NCBI RefSeq assembly: GCF_900106665.1
Contig: NZ_FNNA01000002.1
Span: 310,001 to 374,000 of the forward strand
Source of the DNA: Paracoccus sanguinis
GTDB taxonomy: Bacteria > Pseudomonadota > Alphaproteobacteria > Rhodobacterales > Rhodobacteraceae
Direction: 5' to 3'
Length of the DNA stretch: 64,000 nucleotides
Below are positions 38,434 through 47,772 of this stretch, piece after piece. Under the pieces are notes generated by a model. That model ran no database searches and had not been told where the DNA came from. It worked only from the letters and a program-made list of their open reading frames with translations. Each line of letters begins with the position of its first letter. The first letter of the stretch is position 1. A program made the translations under genes and the position numbers.

Positions 38434-38484
38434 CTCTTCTGGCCCAAATATCCCGGGGTCCGGGGCAGCGCCCCGGTCCGGCCT
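38434..38484 (+). repeat. Intergenic palindromic element (GGCCCAAATATCCCGG type)
   Basis: In the 72-bp gap between psuK and psuG lies GGCCCAAATATCCCGGGG followed by the hairpin CGGGGCAGCGCCCCG (6-bp stem, 38461-38466 with 38470-38475). Elements with this 'ccaaatatcccgg' look recur in Rhodobacteraceae genomes in my recollection. Only one copy occurs in this window. Confidence 0.5.
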
Positions 38485-38501
38485 CGCAGAAAGGACCGCC
38501 G

Positions 38502-39410
38502 ATGACCGACCTGCCGCTCAGCTTCGCCCCCGAGGTCGCCGCCGCGCGTGACGCGGGCCGCCCGATCGTGGCGCTCGAATCAACCATCATCACCCACGGG
38601 ATGCCCTACCCCCAGAACCTCGAGATGGCCCGCGCCGTCGAGGCCGCGGTGCGCGAGGCCGGCGCGGTCCCCGCCACCATCGCGCTGATGGGCGGGCGCA
38701 TCCACGTCGGCCTGACCGACGCCGCGCTCGAGGAACTCGCGCAGGCGACCGGCGTGATGAAGGTCAGCCGCGCCGATCTGGCCGTCTGCCTGACCACCGG
38801 GCGCACCGGCGCCACCACCGTCGCCGCGACGATGATCTGCGCGGCGCTCGCCGGCATCCGCGTCTTCGCCACCGGTGGGATCGGCGGGGTGCACCGGGGG
38901 GTGGAGCGGACCATGGACGTCTCGGCCGACCTGACCGAGCTCGCCGCGACCCCCGTCACCGTGGTCTCGGCGGGCGCCAAGGCGATCCTCGACATCCCCC
39001 GCACCTTCGAGATGCTCGAGACGCTGGGCGTCCCCGTCATCGCCGTGGGCCAGGACGCCATCCCCGCCTTCTGGTCGCGCGATTCGGGCCTGCCCGCGCC
39101 GCTGCGGCTGGACGACCCGGCCGAGATCGCCGCGGCCGCCCGGATGCGCCGCGCGCTGGGGATTCCCGGCGGGCAGCTGGTTGTGAACCCGATCCCGGCC
39201 GAGGCCGAGATCCCCCGCGCCGAGATGATCCCGGTGGTCGATGCCGCGCTGGCCGAGGCCGAGGCGCAGGGGATCGCGGCGAAAGCGGTGACGCCGTTCC
39301 TGCTCGACCGGATCTTTGCGCTGACCGAGGGGCGCTCGCTTCAGGCCAACATCGCGCTGGTGCTGTCGAACGCGCGGCTCGCGGCGCGGATCGCGGCGGC
39401 GGGGGCCTGA
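38502..39410 (+). CDS. psuG: Pseudouridine-5'-phosphate glycosidase
   Basis: 302-residue enzyme that splits pseudouridine 5'-phosphate into uracil and ribose 5-phosphate. N-terminal VALESTIITHGMPYPQN near residue 23 carries the conserved Glu26, and Lys160 (SAGAKAILDIPRT) is the catalytic Lys position. ATG at 38502 follows AGAAAGGACC. Forms a salvage pair with the upstream kinase. Cytoplasmic. Confidence 0.95.
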   Translation: MTDLPLSFAPEVAAARDAGRPIVALESTIITHGMPYPQNLEMARAVEAAVREAGAVPATIALMGGRIHVGLTDAALEELAQATGVMKVSRADLAVCLTTGRTGATTVAATMICAALAGIRVFATGGIGGVHRGVERTMDVSADLTELAATPVTVVSAGAKAILDIPRTFEMLETLGVPVIAVGQDAIPAFWSRDSGLPAPLRLDDPAEIAAAARMRRALGIPGGQLVVNPIPAEAEIPRAEMIPVVDAALAEAEAQGIAAKAVTPFLLDRIFALTEGRSLQANIALVLSNARLAARIAAAGA

Positions 39411-39476
39411 CCCACCCTATCACCGCCCCGTCCATCGCCCCTTGACCCGGCGGGCCTGCCGCACGAGCGTCGCGGC

Positions 39477-40190
39477 ATGCGCCACCCCGACGACCTGCCC
39501 CCGCTGTCCCCGACCCCGCAGCCCGTGCGCAGGCCCGGCCCCTTCGCCTCGCTGCGCGGATCGTTCCTCGCCGGCCTCGCGGTGATGCTGCCGATCGCGC
39601 TGACGATCTGGCTCTTCTGGTCGCTGACCGGCTGGATCGACGGCTGGGTGATGCCGGTGATCCCGGCCCGCTGGCACCCGGACCGCTGGCTCGGCATCAA
39701 CCCGCGCGGCGTCGGCGTGATCATCTTCCTGATCTTCACCGTGATCGTCGGCTGGGTCGCCAAGGGCTACATCGGCCGCCGCCTGCTGCGCGCGGGCGAA
39801 CGCCTGCTGGACCGCGTGCCGATCGTCCGCTCGGTCTACGGCGGGCTCAAGCAGATCAGCGAGACGCTGCTCAGCCAGGGCGACAGCAAGTTCGACCGCG
39901 CTTGCCTGATCGAATACCCCCGCAAGGGCCTGTGGGGGGTGGGCTTCGTCGCCGGTCCCGCCAAGGGCGAGCTGGACGGGCTGGCCCCGCCGGGATCGCG
40001 GATGATGGCGGTGTTCCTGCCGACGACGCCGAACCCCACCTCGGGCTTCCTGCTCTACGTGCCGGAAACCGACGTGATCTATCTCGAGATGTCGGTCGAG
40101 GATGCGGCCAAGCTGATCATCTCGGGCGGGCTCGTCTATCCGCCGCCGCGCCCGGCCCTCGCCGCACCGTCACTCGCCGCTCAGCCGTAG
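39477..40190 (+). CDS. DUF502 family membrane protein
   Basis: 237 residues with two hydrophobic helices (residues 30-52 and 80-95) and the DUF502 core: VPIVRSVYGGLKQISETLL near residue 120 and VFLPTTPNPTSGFLLYVPETDVIYL near residue 180. Inner membrane with a cytoplasmic C-terminal domain. The family function is unknown. Its stop is convergent with the patatin-like gene, with a 10-bp overlap of the two ends. Confidence 0.88.
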   Translation: MRHPDDLPPLSPTPQPVRRPGPFASLRGSFLAGLAVMLPIALTIWLFWSLTGWIDGWVMPVIPARWHPDRWLGINPRGVGVIIFLIFTVIVGWVAKGYIGRRLLRAGERLLDRVPIVRSVYGGLKQISETLLSQGDSKFDRACLIEYPRKGLWGVGFVAGPAKGELDGLAPPGSRMMAVFLPTTPNPTSGFLLYVPETDVIYLEMSVEDAAKLIISGGLVYPPPRPALAAPSLAAQP

Positions 40191-41230
40191 AGCCGCGGCA
40201 GATCGACCGAATCGGCCTTGCCGATGTTCTGCGCATCCCCCTCGAGGAACGCCTGCGCGGCATCCCGCCCCGCCGCCTTCATCTGCGCGAGAAGCCCGGG
40301 GCGCGGCATCACCTTGGTCCGCGTCCCGAGCGAGGTCATCAGGTTGTCGTCCGAGATCATGTGGATCAGCGGCTCCTTCATCCCGCGGCCCGACAGACGC
40401 CCCTCGCGCTCGAGCCGCTTCATGAACTGGATGGCACGCAATTCGCGCAGCAGGCTCGAATTGAAGCTGATCTCGTTGATCCTGTCCTGGATCTCGACCG
40501 GCGTGCGGGGCACGGCCTCACGCACCATCGGGTTGATGGTGACGATCACGATGTCGGCCGGCAGGCGGCGGTCGAACAGCGGGAACAGTGCCGGGTTGCC
40601 CGAATAGCCGCCGTCCCAATAGGCCTCGCGCTGGCCGGTCGCCGGGTCGTCGATCTCGACCGCGCGGAACAGCGTCGGCAGGCAGCCCGAGGCCATCACC
40701 GCCTCGGGCGAGACCTCGTCGCCCGAGAAGATGCGGACCCGGCCGGTGCGCACGTTGGTGGCGGTCACGAAGAACTCGGGCGCGGTGGCGTGGTGACCGT
40801 CCAGCGGATGCGGCATCTCGCGGATGATCGCCGACAGCGGATTGGTGTAGAACGGCCCGGAATCGTAGGGGCTGAAGATGCGCGAGAACCCCTCGAGCCA
40901 GGCCACGGGCGACACCATCTCGGCCCAGCGCTGCATCCCGCGCGGCATCGGCACCATGCTGGTCATCCAGCGCACCATGCGGTTGTCGCTGACCTGCCCG
41001 ACCTGCGACCAGACGTAATCGAGGTTCTCGCGCGCCGCCTCGCGCCCTTCGCGCCCCGGAATGGCCGACAGCCCCGCCGTCACCGCCGCCCCGTTCAGCG
41101 CCCCGGCCGAGGTGCCGCTGATCCCTGCGATGTCGATCTCGTCCCCCTCCAGGAGCCGGTCGAGCACACCCCAGGCAAAGGCTCCGTGCGCGCCGCCGCC
41201 CTGCAGGGCCAGGTTGATCTTCTTCGCCAT
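40181..41230 (-). CDS. Patatin-like phospholipase/esterase
   Basis: 349-residue serine hydrolase. Oxyanion loop GGGAHGAF (residues 11-18), nucleophile Ser41 in GTSAG, and the dyad Asp in YWDGGYSGN near residue 205 are all present. The likely reaction is ester hydrolysis of a lipid or of stored polyester; no signal peptide, so cytoplasmic. The 15-bp PhaR-type palindrome just upstream suggests a link to polyhydroxyalkanoate metabolism, perhaps as a granule hydrolase. That role is inference. Confidence 0.88.
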   Translation of the reverse strand: MAKKINLALQGGGAHGAFAWGVLDRLLEGDEIDIAGISGTSAGALNGAAVTAGLSAIPGREGREAARENLDYVWSQVGQVSDNRMVRWMTSMVPMPRGMQRWAEMVSPVAWLEGFSRIFSPYDSGPFYTNPLSAIIREMPHPLDGHHATAPEFFVTATNVRTGRVRIFSGDEVSPEAVMASGCLPTLFRAVEIDDPATGQREAYWDGGYSGNPALFPLFDRRLPADIVIVTINPMVREAVPRTPVEIQDRINEISFNSSLLRELRAIQFMKRLEREGRLSGRGMKEPLIHMISDDNLMTSLGTRTKVMPRPGLLAQMKAAGRDAAQAFLEGDAQNIGKADSVDLPRLYG

Positions 41231-41249
41231 CGTCCGCTCCGCTCATCCA

Positions 41250-41264
41250 TGCTGCACTGCAGCA
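41250..41264. promoter_or_regulatory. PhaR-type operator upstream of the patatin gene
   Basis: TGCTGCACTGCAGCA is a perfect 15-bp palindrome around one central base. It contains CTGC-N3-GCAG, the site described for PhaR of Paracoccus and Rhodobacter. It lies 20-34 bp before the ATG. Confidence 0.65.
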
Positions 41265-41395
41265 ATAGCACGGAACGTCGGCCGCGAAAAATGGTTGCCC
41301 GCAGCGACGCCACGGCCCGGGGCGCGGCGACAGGCATTCGTTCCTGCAGAAACATCCCCGCCGGAGGCTCCGGCGGCCCACGCCCGCGCCGCGGG

Positions 41396-42523
41396 TCAGT
41401 CGTCGGCGTTGGCCTCGGCCCGGCTCTTGCCCGAGACGTCCATCGCCAGCGTCGCGGCCATGAACCCGTCCAGATCGCCGTCGAGCACCCCTTGGGTGTC
41501 CGAGGTCTCGTAGCTCGTGCGCAGGTCCTTCACCATCTGGTAGGGCTGCAGCACGTAGCTGCGGATCTGGTTGCCCCAGCCGGCGTCGCCCTTGTTCTCG
41601 TGCGCCGCGTTGATCGCCGCGTTCCGCTTGTCGAGTTCGAGCTGATAGAGCCGCGCCTTGAGCGCGTTCATCGCCGCCTCGCGGTTCTGGTGCTGCGACT
41701 TCATCGAGCTGGTCACGACGATGTTGGTCGGCAGGTGGGTGATCCGCACCGCCGAGTCGGTGGTGTTGACGTGCTGCCCACCGGCGCCCGACGAGCGATA
41801 GGTGTCGATGCGGATCTCGTTGTCTGGGATCACGATCTCGATGTTGTCATCGACCACCGGATAGACCCAGACCGAGGAGAACGACGTGTGCCGCCGCGCC
41901 GCGCTGTCATAGGGCGAGATACGGACCAGCCGGTGCACGCCCGATTCCGACTTGAGCCAGCCATAGGCGTTCGGCCCGCTGATCTTGTAGGCGGCCGAGC
42001 GGATGCCGGCCTCGTCGCCCGCGGTTTCGGACTGCAGCTCGACCTTGTAGCCCTTCTTCTCGGCCCAGCGGGTGTACATCCGCGCCAGCATCGCCGCCCA
42101 GTCGCAGCTTTCGGTGCCGCCGGCGCCGGCGTTGATTTCCAGGAAGGTGTCGTTGCCGTCCGCCTCGCCGTCGAGCAGCGCCTCAAGCTCCTTGCTGGCC
42201 GCCAGCTCGGCCAGACCCTTCAACGTCGCCTCGGCGTCCGAGACGATCTCGGCATCGCCCTCGGCCTCGCCCAGCTCGATCAGCTCGACCGAGTCCTTGA
42301 GGTCCTGATCGATGCGCCGGTAGGTCTCGACCTTGTCCGACAGCACCTGCCGGTCGCGCATGAGCTTTTGCGCGCGGGACGGATCGGACCACAGGTCGCC
42401 GTCCTCGATCATGGCGTTCATCTCTTCCAGCCGGTGCGGCGCGGTCTCCCAGTCCATGCGCTGCGCAAGCAGGCCCAGCGACTTGCGGATGGATTCGACG
42501 GTGGCTTGGGTCTCGGCACGCAT
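41396..42523 (-). CDS. prfB: Peptide chain release factor 2
   Basis: 375-residue factor that ends translation at UGA and UAA. The GGQ loop [14 protein letters not shown] lies near residue 253. The tripeptide anticodon region reads SPYD in place of SPFD, as in other alphaproteobacterial RF2 proteins. ATG at 42523 ([11 protein letters not shown]) is chosen. No in-frame UGA frameshift site is seen. It is downstream of mrcA on the same strand. Confidence 0.96.
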   Translation of the reverse strand: MRAETQATVESIRKSLGLLAQRMDWETAPHRLEEMNAMIEDGDLWSDPSRAQKLMRDRQVLSDKVETYRRIDQDLKDSVELIELGEAEGDAEIVSDAEATLKGLAELAASKELEALLDGEADGNDTFLEINAGAGGTESCDWAAMLARMYTRWAEKKGYKVELQSETAGDEAGIRSAAYKISGPNAYGWLKSESGVHRLVRISPYDSAARRHTSFSSVWVYPVVDDNIEIVIPDNEIRIDTYRSSGAGGQHVNTTDSAVRITHLPTNIVVTSSMKSQHQNREAAMNALKARLYQLELDKRNAAINAAHENKGDAGWGNQIRSYVLQPYQMVKDLRTSYETSDTQGVLDGDLDGFMAATLAMDVSGKSRAEANADD

Positions 42524-42641
42524 GGGGCGGTCCCTCGGGCAGGGTCGGGGCTTGGGAATGAAAGCGGCAGATAGCGCCTCGGACGCGGACAGACAAGGCG
42601 GGGGGGGGCGTGGCACCCTGCCCCCGCCGGATCACGCGGCG

Positions 42642-45170
42642 CTAGTAGAGGCCGCCCGAACTCATCGTGTTGTAGTCGGCCTTCTTCGGGATGACCTTCT
42701 TTTTGCCGGTCGAGGTCGTCACCGACTTCGCCGCGCGCTCGGTCACGTCGGTGCTTTTCTTGAAGCCCGGAAGCTGGTCGGCCGGCACCCGCTGGAAGCC
42801 GCCGTCGACGACGCGCTGGCCGCTGGCCGCGTTGGTCCCGTTGCGGAAATATTCCGAGATCACGCCCTTGCCATAGGAGACGTCGGCGAAATACCCGCCC
42901 GGCGGCACCCGGAACTTGGTCCCGCCATACTGCTTGACCGCCTGCCGCATGAAGGCGTTGAACACCGGCACGCAGAGCGTCCCGCCGAAGGCGTTCGACC
43001 CCAGGCTGCGCGGCTCGTCGTAGCCCAGATAGCAGCCTGCCACCATGTTCGAGGTGAAGCCCACGAACCACACGTCCTTGGCGTCGTTGGTGGTGCCGGT
43101 CTTGCCGGCCACCGGCACCGGCAGCTTGACGCCCTTGCCCGAGCCGCGGTTGACCACGCCCTCCAGCATCGAGGTGAGCTGATAGGCCGTGATCGCGTCC
43201 ATCACCCGCTCGCGGTCCGAGACGATCACCGGCGCCTCGCCCGCGGGCAGCGCGCCCATGGCGCAGGTCGTGCAGACCCGCTTGTCGTGGCGATAGACGG
43301 TGCGGCCGTTGCGGTCCTGCACCCGGTCCACGAGCGTCGGCTCGACCCGCTCGCCGCCGTTGGCGAACATCGCGTAGGCGGCGACCATCTTGAACAGCGT
43401 CGTCTCTTGCGCGCCAAGGCTGTTGGCGAGGAACGGCGACAGCTTGTCATAGACCCCGAAGCGCTCGGCGTAGCGGGCGACGGTGTTCATCCCGATGTCC
43501 TGGGCGATGCGGATGGTCATCAGGTTGCGCGACTGCTCGATCCCGGTCCGCAGCGGCGTGGGGCCGTAGAACCCGCCGCCCGCGTTCTTCGGCGTCCACA
43601 GGCCCTGCGGCGTGTTCACCGTGATCGGCTCGTCCGCGACGATGGTGGCGGGGGTGTAGCCGTTGTCCAGCGCCGCGGCATAGACGAAGGGCTTGAAGGC
43701 CGAGCCGGGCTGGCGCTGCGCCTGCGTCGCGCGGTTGAAGACCGAGGACTGGTAGCTGAACCCGCCCTGCATCGCGTAGACGCGACCGGTGTTCACGTCC
43801 ATGGCCATGAACCCGCCCTCGATCGCCGGCACCTGGCGCAGCGTCCAGCGGATGAACTTGCCCGAGCCGTCCTCGGTCATCCGCCGCACCAGCACCACGT
43901 CGCCGACCTCAAGCAGGTCCGCGGCCACCCTCGCCTGCGGCGCCCGCTTCGACCCCGGCATGAGCTTGCGGGCCCACTGCACGTCGCGGGCCGGGATCAC
44001 CTGCGGCTCGGCCTCGGTGGGCGGGATGCCCTCGATGCCGATCTGGGCGTCGGACTTGCCGAGCGACAGCACGACCGCCGGATACCAGCCGTCGATGTCG
44101 CGCGGAACCTTGGCCTTGGCCAACGCGGCGCGCCATTGCGCCTCGGACCCCAGCTCGGCCGGGTCGATCTTCTGCCCGGTCCCGCGCCACAGGCCGATGC
44201 CGCGGTCATAGCGCTCGAGCGCGTCCTGCAGCGCCTTCGCGGCGATTTTCTGCAACTGCGGCTCGACCGTGGCCCGGATCGACAGGCCGCCCGAGAAGAA
44301 CTCCTCCTCGCCGAACTGCGCCGAGAGCTGGCGGCGGATCTCGTCGGTGAAATAGTCGCGCGGCGGCAGGCTGTTGCGGAAGGCCGGGAAGTCGCCGTTC
44401 TGGACCGAGCGCAGCGGCAGCGCCGCCTCGGACTTGAAGGCGGCCTCGGTCAGGTAGCCGTTCTCCCACATCTGCCGCAGGACATAGTTGCGCCGCTCGG
44501 TCAGCCGGTCCTTGTCGCGCACGACCGAGCGCGAGGGCGCCTGCGGCATCGCCGCCAGCAGAGCCGCCTCGTGCGGGGCCAGCTCGCCCAGCGGCTTGTT
44601 GAAATAGGTCTGCGCCGCGGCACCGACGCCGTAGCTGTTCTGGCCGAGGAAGATCTCGTTCAGGTACAGCTCGAGGATCTGGTCCTTGCTCAGCGTCCGG
44701 GTCAGACGCGCGGCGATGATCAGCTCCTTGATCTTGCGCTCGGCGGTGCGGTCGGCGCTGAGAAAGAAGTTCTTGGCCACCTGCTGCGGGATGGTCGAGG
44801 CGCCGCGCACGCTTTCCCCGCGCGAGCGGACCAGCTCGACCGCCGCGGCCGCCATGCCGCGCGGGTCATAGCCTGGGTGGGTGTAGAAGTTCTTGTCCTC
44901 GGCCGAGATGAAGGCGTCCTTGACCACCGGCGGGATCTCGGCGACCGGGACGAAGATGCGGCGTTCCTCGGCGAATTCGTCGATCAGCTTGCCCTCGCCG
45001 GAATAGATCCGGCTGATCGTCTTGGGGCTGTAGCGGCTGAGCTCGTCGGTCGAGGGCAGGTCGCGGGCATAGAGCCAGAAGATGCCGCCGAGACCCAGCG
45101 CCAGGAACACCGTCGCGGTCACGAACCACGAAAACACGGCGCCGATGAAGTTCAGGACGAAACGGATCAA
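42642..45170 (-). CDS. mrcA: Bifunctional penicillin-binding protein 1A
   Basis: 842-residue class A PBP. One N-terminal helix (ATVFLALGLGGIFWLYA near residue 24), a transglycosylase domain with EDKNFYTHPGYDPRG and the GASTIPQQVAKNFFL block, then a transpeptidase domain with SAFK (QRQPGSAFKPF), SRN (IEQSRNLM) and KTGTT (VAGKTGTTND). It makes and cross-links peptidoglycan in the periplasm. The TTG at 45170 is preferred because homology begins LIRFVLNF; a GTG upstream at 45182 is also possible. Part of the run aminotransferase, amiC, mrcA, prfB. Confidence 0.95.
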   Translation of the reverse strand: MIRFVLNFIGAVFSWFVTATVFLALGLGGIFWLYARDLPSTDELSRYSPKTISRIYSGEGKLIDEFAEERRIFVPVAEIPPVVKDAFISAEDKNFYTHPGYDPRGMAAAAVELVRSRGESVRGASTIPQQVAKNFFLSADRTAERKIKELIIAARLTRTLSKDQILELYLNEIFLGQNSYGVGAAAQTYFNKPLGELAPHEAALLAAMPQAPSRSVVRDKDRLTERRNYVLRQMWENGYLTEAAFKSEAALPLRSVQNGDFPAFRNSLPPRDYFTDEIRRQLSAQFGEEEFFSGGLSIRATVEPQLQKIAAKALQDALERYDRGIGLWRGTGQKIDPAELGSEAQWRAALAKAKVPRDIDGWYPAVVLSLGKSDAQIGIEGIPPTEAEPQVIPARDVQWARKLMPGSKRAPQARVAADLLEVGDVVLVRRMTEDGSGKFIRWTLRQVPAIEGGFMAMDVNTGRVYAMQGGFSYQSSVFNRATQAQRQPGSAFKPFVYAAALDNGYTPATIVADEPITVNTPQGLWTPKNAGGGFYGPTPLRTGIEQSRNLMTIRIAQDIGMNTVARYAERFGVYDKLSPFLANSLGAQETTLFKMVAAYAMFANGGERVEPTLVDRVQDRNGRTVYRHDKRVCTTCAMGALPAGEAPVIVSDRERVMDAITAYQLTSMLEGVVNRGSGKGVKLPVPVAGKTGTTNDAKDVWFVGFTSNMVAGCYLGYDEPRSLGSNAFGGTLCVPVFNAFMRQAVKQYGGTKFRVPPGGYFADVSYGKGVISEYFRNGTNAASGQRVVDGGFQRVPADQLPGFKKSTDVTERAAKSVTTSTGKKKVIPKKADYNTMSSGGLY

Positions 45171-45264
45171 AAGAGGGCCCACCCAGCCAATCGGGGCGCA
45201 CCTATAGCGGCCCACCCCCCCGGGGTCAAAGCAAGCTTGCGTCAGGCCGCAGCCCGGTCAGCGG

Positions 45265-46491
45265 TCAGCCGCCGGGTTTGGGGGGTGCCGCGTCCGCGGC
45301 CTCGGGGCGGTCGGGCGCGGGCTTCCCCGCCATGTCCGCGGCCCAGGCCTCGACGCCCGAGGCGATGGCGCCCGCCACCCGCGCCCGCCAGTCGGGGTCG
45401 AACAGGTTGGCGCGGTCGCCCGGATCGGTCAGGAACCCCATCTCGAGCAGCAGCGAGGGGATGTCGGGCGACTTGAGGACCGAGAACGCCGCCCCCCGCA
45501 CCGGCACCCGGTGCATCGTCACCCCGGCCGCGTTCATCCGCGCGACGAGGTGGCGGGCGGCATCCTGGCTGCGCGGCTGGGTGTCGAGCCGGGCGAGGTC
45601 CATCAGCGCCCGGCTGACATCCTCGCCCGCGTCCGACAGGTCCAGCCCGGCCAGCAGGTCGCTGCGGTCGTGCAGCAGCGCAAGCTGGCGCGCGGCGCGA
45701 TCATTCGACTGGGCGTCCCAGGTGTAGATCGTGGCCCCGGCCGCCTCGCCCGCGGGCAGGGCGTCGGCGTGCAGCGACAGGAACAGGTCGGCGCCTTGCG
45801 CGCGGGCGATACTGGTGCGCCGCTCGAGCGGCACGAAGCTGTCGTCGCCGCGGGTCAGCGCCACGGCGATGCCGCGCGCCTCAAGCGCCGCGGCGAGTTC
45901 GCGCGCGAACCCCAGCATGACCGCGGCCTCGGAGATGCCGCCCACCTGCGCGCCGGGGTCGATGCCGCCGTGGCCGGGGTCGAGCACCACCTTGAGCCGC
46001 CCGTCCCCAACCGGCGCGGGCGCCGTCGCGGGCGCGGGCAGGCCGCGCAGCACGGTCAGCGTGTCGCGGCGCGGCGCGAAGGCCTCGGGCGCGACGGGCG
46101 CGAGGCGCAGGACGAGCGACGCCGGCGGCCCCCCGCGCATCGCCGCGCTCTCCACCCGCATCGGCCCCGGCAGCGTCATCACCGCCCGCGCCCCGCCCTG
46201 CGGGGCGGCACCCCAGCGCAGCGCCTGCGGCAGGGGCGCGCCCGTCGCCGCGGGCGGCTCGGCCGCCGGCAGATCGACGACCAGCCGCGGCGGCCCGTCG
46301 ATCACCGCGACCCGGACCGGCACCGCACGGCTCAGCCCCAGCACGAGCGTCAGCGGGCGCGGCGCGCCCGTGTCGCGGCCCTCGGCGGTCAGGCTGCTGC
46401 GGGCGGCCTCGAACGCCACGGGCGCCTCGGCCCGCGCCAGCCCCGGCAGCAGCAGCGCCAGCGCCACCATGAGCGCCGCCCATCGCCTCAT
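45265..46491 (-). CDS. amiC: N-acetylmuramoyl-L-alanine amidase (AmiC type)
   Basis: 408-residue periplasmic enzyme. A signal peptide ends near residue 22. An AMIN domain is at about residues 30-150. The Amidase_3 domain shows VVLDPGHGGIDPGAQ near residue 178, the zinc His of SLHADAL, and a C-terminal LLLEMGFLTDPGD. It cleaves the stem peptide from MurNAc at division. ATG at 46491 overlaps the aminotransferase stop as ATGA. It lies 94 bp before the PBP1A start on the same strand. Confidence 0.95.
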   Translation of the reverse strand: MRRWAALMVALALLLPGLARAEAPVAFEAARSSLTAEGRDTGAPRPLTLVLGLSRAVPVRVAVIDGPPRLVVDLPAAEPPAATGAPLPQALRWGAAPQGGARAVMTLPGPMRVESAAMRGGPPASLVLRLAPVAPEAFAPRRDTLTVLRGLPAPATAPAPVGDGRLKVVLDPGHGGIDPGAQVGGISEAAVMLGFARELAAALEARGIAVALTRGDDSFVPLERRTSIARAQGADLFLSLHADALPAGEAAGATIYTWDAQSNDRAARQLALLHDRSDLLAGLDLSDAGEDVSRALMDLARLDTQPRSQDAARHLVARMNAAGVTMHRVPVRGAAFSVLKSPDIPSLLLEMGFLTDPGDRANLFDPDWRARVAGAIASGVEAWAADMAGKPAPDRPEAADAAPPKPGG

Positions 46492-47630
46492 CGCGCCGCC
46501 ATCCATTCGGCCAGCCGCTCGAGCCCCAGCGCGATCTCGTCGGTTGCCCCGGCGTAGGAGAAGCGCAGCGTCTGCCGCCCCCGCACCGGGTCGAAGTCGA
46601 TCCCCGGCGTGACCGCCACCCCGGCGTGTTCGAGGATCTCGGCGGCGAGCGCGGCGCTGTCGTCGGTCAGGGCCGAGACGTCGGCGTAGAGATAGAAGGC
46701 CCCGTCCGGCGGCGCGATGCGGTCGAAGCCGATCGCCGGCAGCCGGTCGAGCAGCAGCCGCCGGTTCTCGGCATAGACGGCGAGGTTCGCCTGCGCCTCG
46801 GCCTCGCCCTCGGGCGAAAGCGCGGCCAGCGCCGCCACCTGGCTCACATGCGGCGGGCAGATGAACATGTTCGCAGCCAGCCGGTCCATCGTGCGGACCA
46901 GATCGGGCGGCACGACCATCCAGCCGATCCGCCAGCCGGTCATGCTGAAGAACTTCGAGAAGCTGTTGATCACCACCATGTCGTCGGTGACCTCGAGCGC
47001 GCTGACGCAGCGCGCCCCGTAGCTCAGCCCGTGGTAGATCTCGTCCGAGATCAGCGCCGCGCCGATCTCGGCCGCGCGCGCGGCCAACGCCGCCAGCGCC
47101 GCGTGGTCGAGCATCGTGCCCGAGGGGTTGCCGGGCGAGGCGAGCATCACCCCCTGCACATCGCCGGGGATGTCCGCGGGCAGCGGCTGATAGCGGTTCT
47201 CAAAGCGGGTCGGCATCCCCACCGGCTCGACCGACATGGCACGCAGGATCTGGCGGTAGCTCGGATAGCCCGGCTCGCCCACCGCCACCCGGTCGCCCGC
47301 CTCGAAGAGCGCCGCGAAGGCCAGCAGGAACGCGCCCGAGGAGCCCGCGGTGATCACCACCCGGCCGGGGTCCAGCTCGACCCCGTACCAGCGCCGGTAG
47401 AGCCCGGCGATCGCCTCGCGCAGCGCCGGCAGGCCCAACGCGACGGTGTAGCCGAGCGGCTGGTCCAGCGCCGCCGCCAGTGTCCGGCGGGCCACCGCGG
47501 GGGCGGGGGTGGCGGGCTGGCCGACCTCCATGTGGACGATGCGGCGGCCAGCGGCCTCGGCGCGGCGCGCGGCCTCCATCACGTCCATGACGATGAACGG
47601 GTCCACCTGGCCGCGTCGTGACTGTCTCAT
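46488..47630 (-). CDS. PLP-dependent class I aminotransferase
   Basis: 380-residue enzyme. Fold-type I motifs include SPGNPSGTML (residue ~175), the Schiff-base Lys in NSFSKFFSMTGWRIGW (near 235), and a C-terminal LRFSYAGAT. It moves an amino group between an amino acid and a 2-oxo acid. The substrate (aspartate, aromatic or other) is not readable. ATG at 47630 begins MRQSRRGQVDP. Its stop overlaps the amiC start; no functional link to cell wall is proven. Cytoplasmic. Confidence 0.9.
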   Translation of the reverse strand: MRQSRRGQVDPFIVMDVMEAARRAEAAGRRIVHMEVGQPATPAPAVARRTLAAALDQPLGYTVALGLPALREAIAGLYRRWYGVELDPGRVVITAGSSGAFLLAFAALFEAGDRVAVGEPGYPSYRQILRAMSVEPVGMPTRFENRYQPLPADIPGDVQGVMLASPGNPSGTMLDHAALAALAARAAEIGAALISDEIYHGLSYGARCVSALEVTDDMVVINSFSKFFSMTGWRIGWMVVPPDLVRTMDRLAANMFICPPHVSQVAALAALSPEGEAEAQANLAVYAENRRLLLDRLPAIGFDRIAPPDGAFYLYADVSALTDDSAALAAEILEHAGVAVTPGIDFDPVRGRQTLRFSYAGATDEIALGLERLAEWMAAR

Positions 47631-47772
47631 CTGCTGCCCCCTCGGCTCTTCGTCAGGGGGCGCTTGTGGCCGAGCCGCGGGGGACGGGTCAAGCGCCTCG
47701 CGCCCCCGGCGCGGGCTGGACAGCGGCGCCCCGACCCGCCAAGGTCGCGCGCGAAACCCGAAAGGACCCGCG

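Noticed and set aside
41396..42523. Programmed frameshift in prfB
   Set aside because: The gene is a single open frame from ATG 42523; no in-frame UGA near codon 25 and no shift needed.
42333..45476. 1047-residue plus-strand frame antisense to prfB and mrcA
   Set aside because: Covers two well-supported genes on the other strand; RH-rich low-information sequence.
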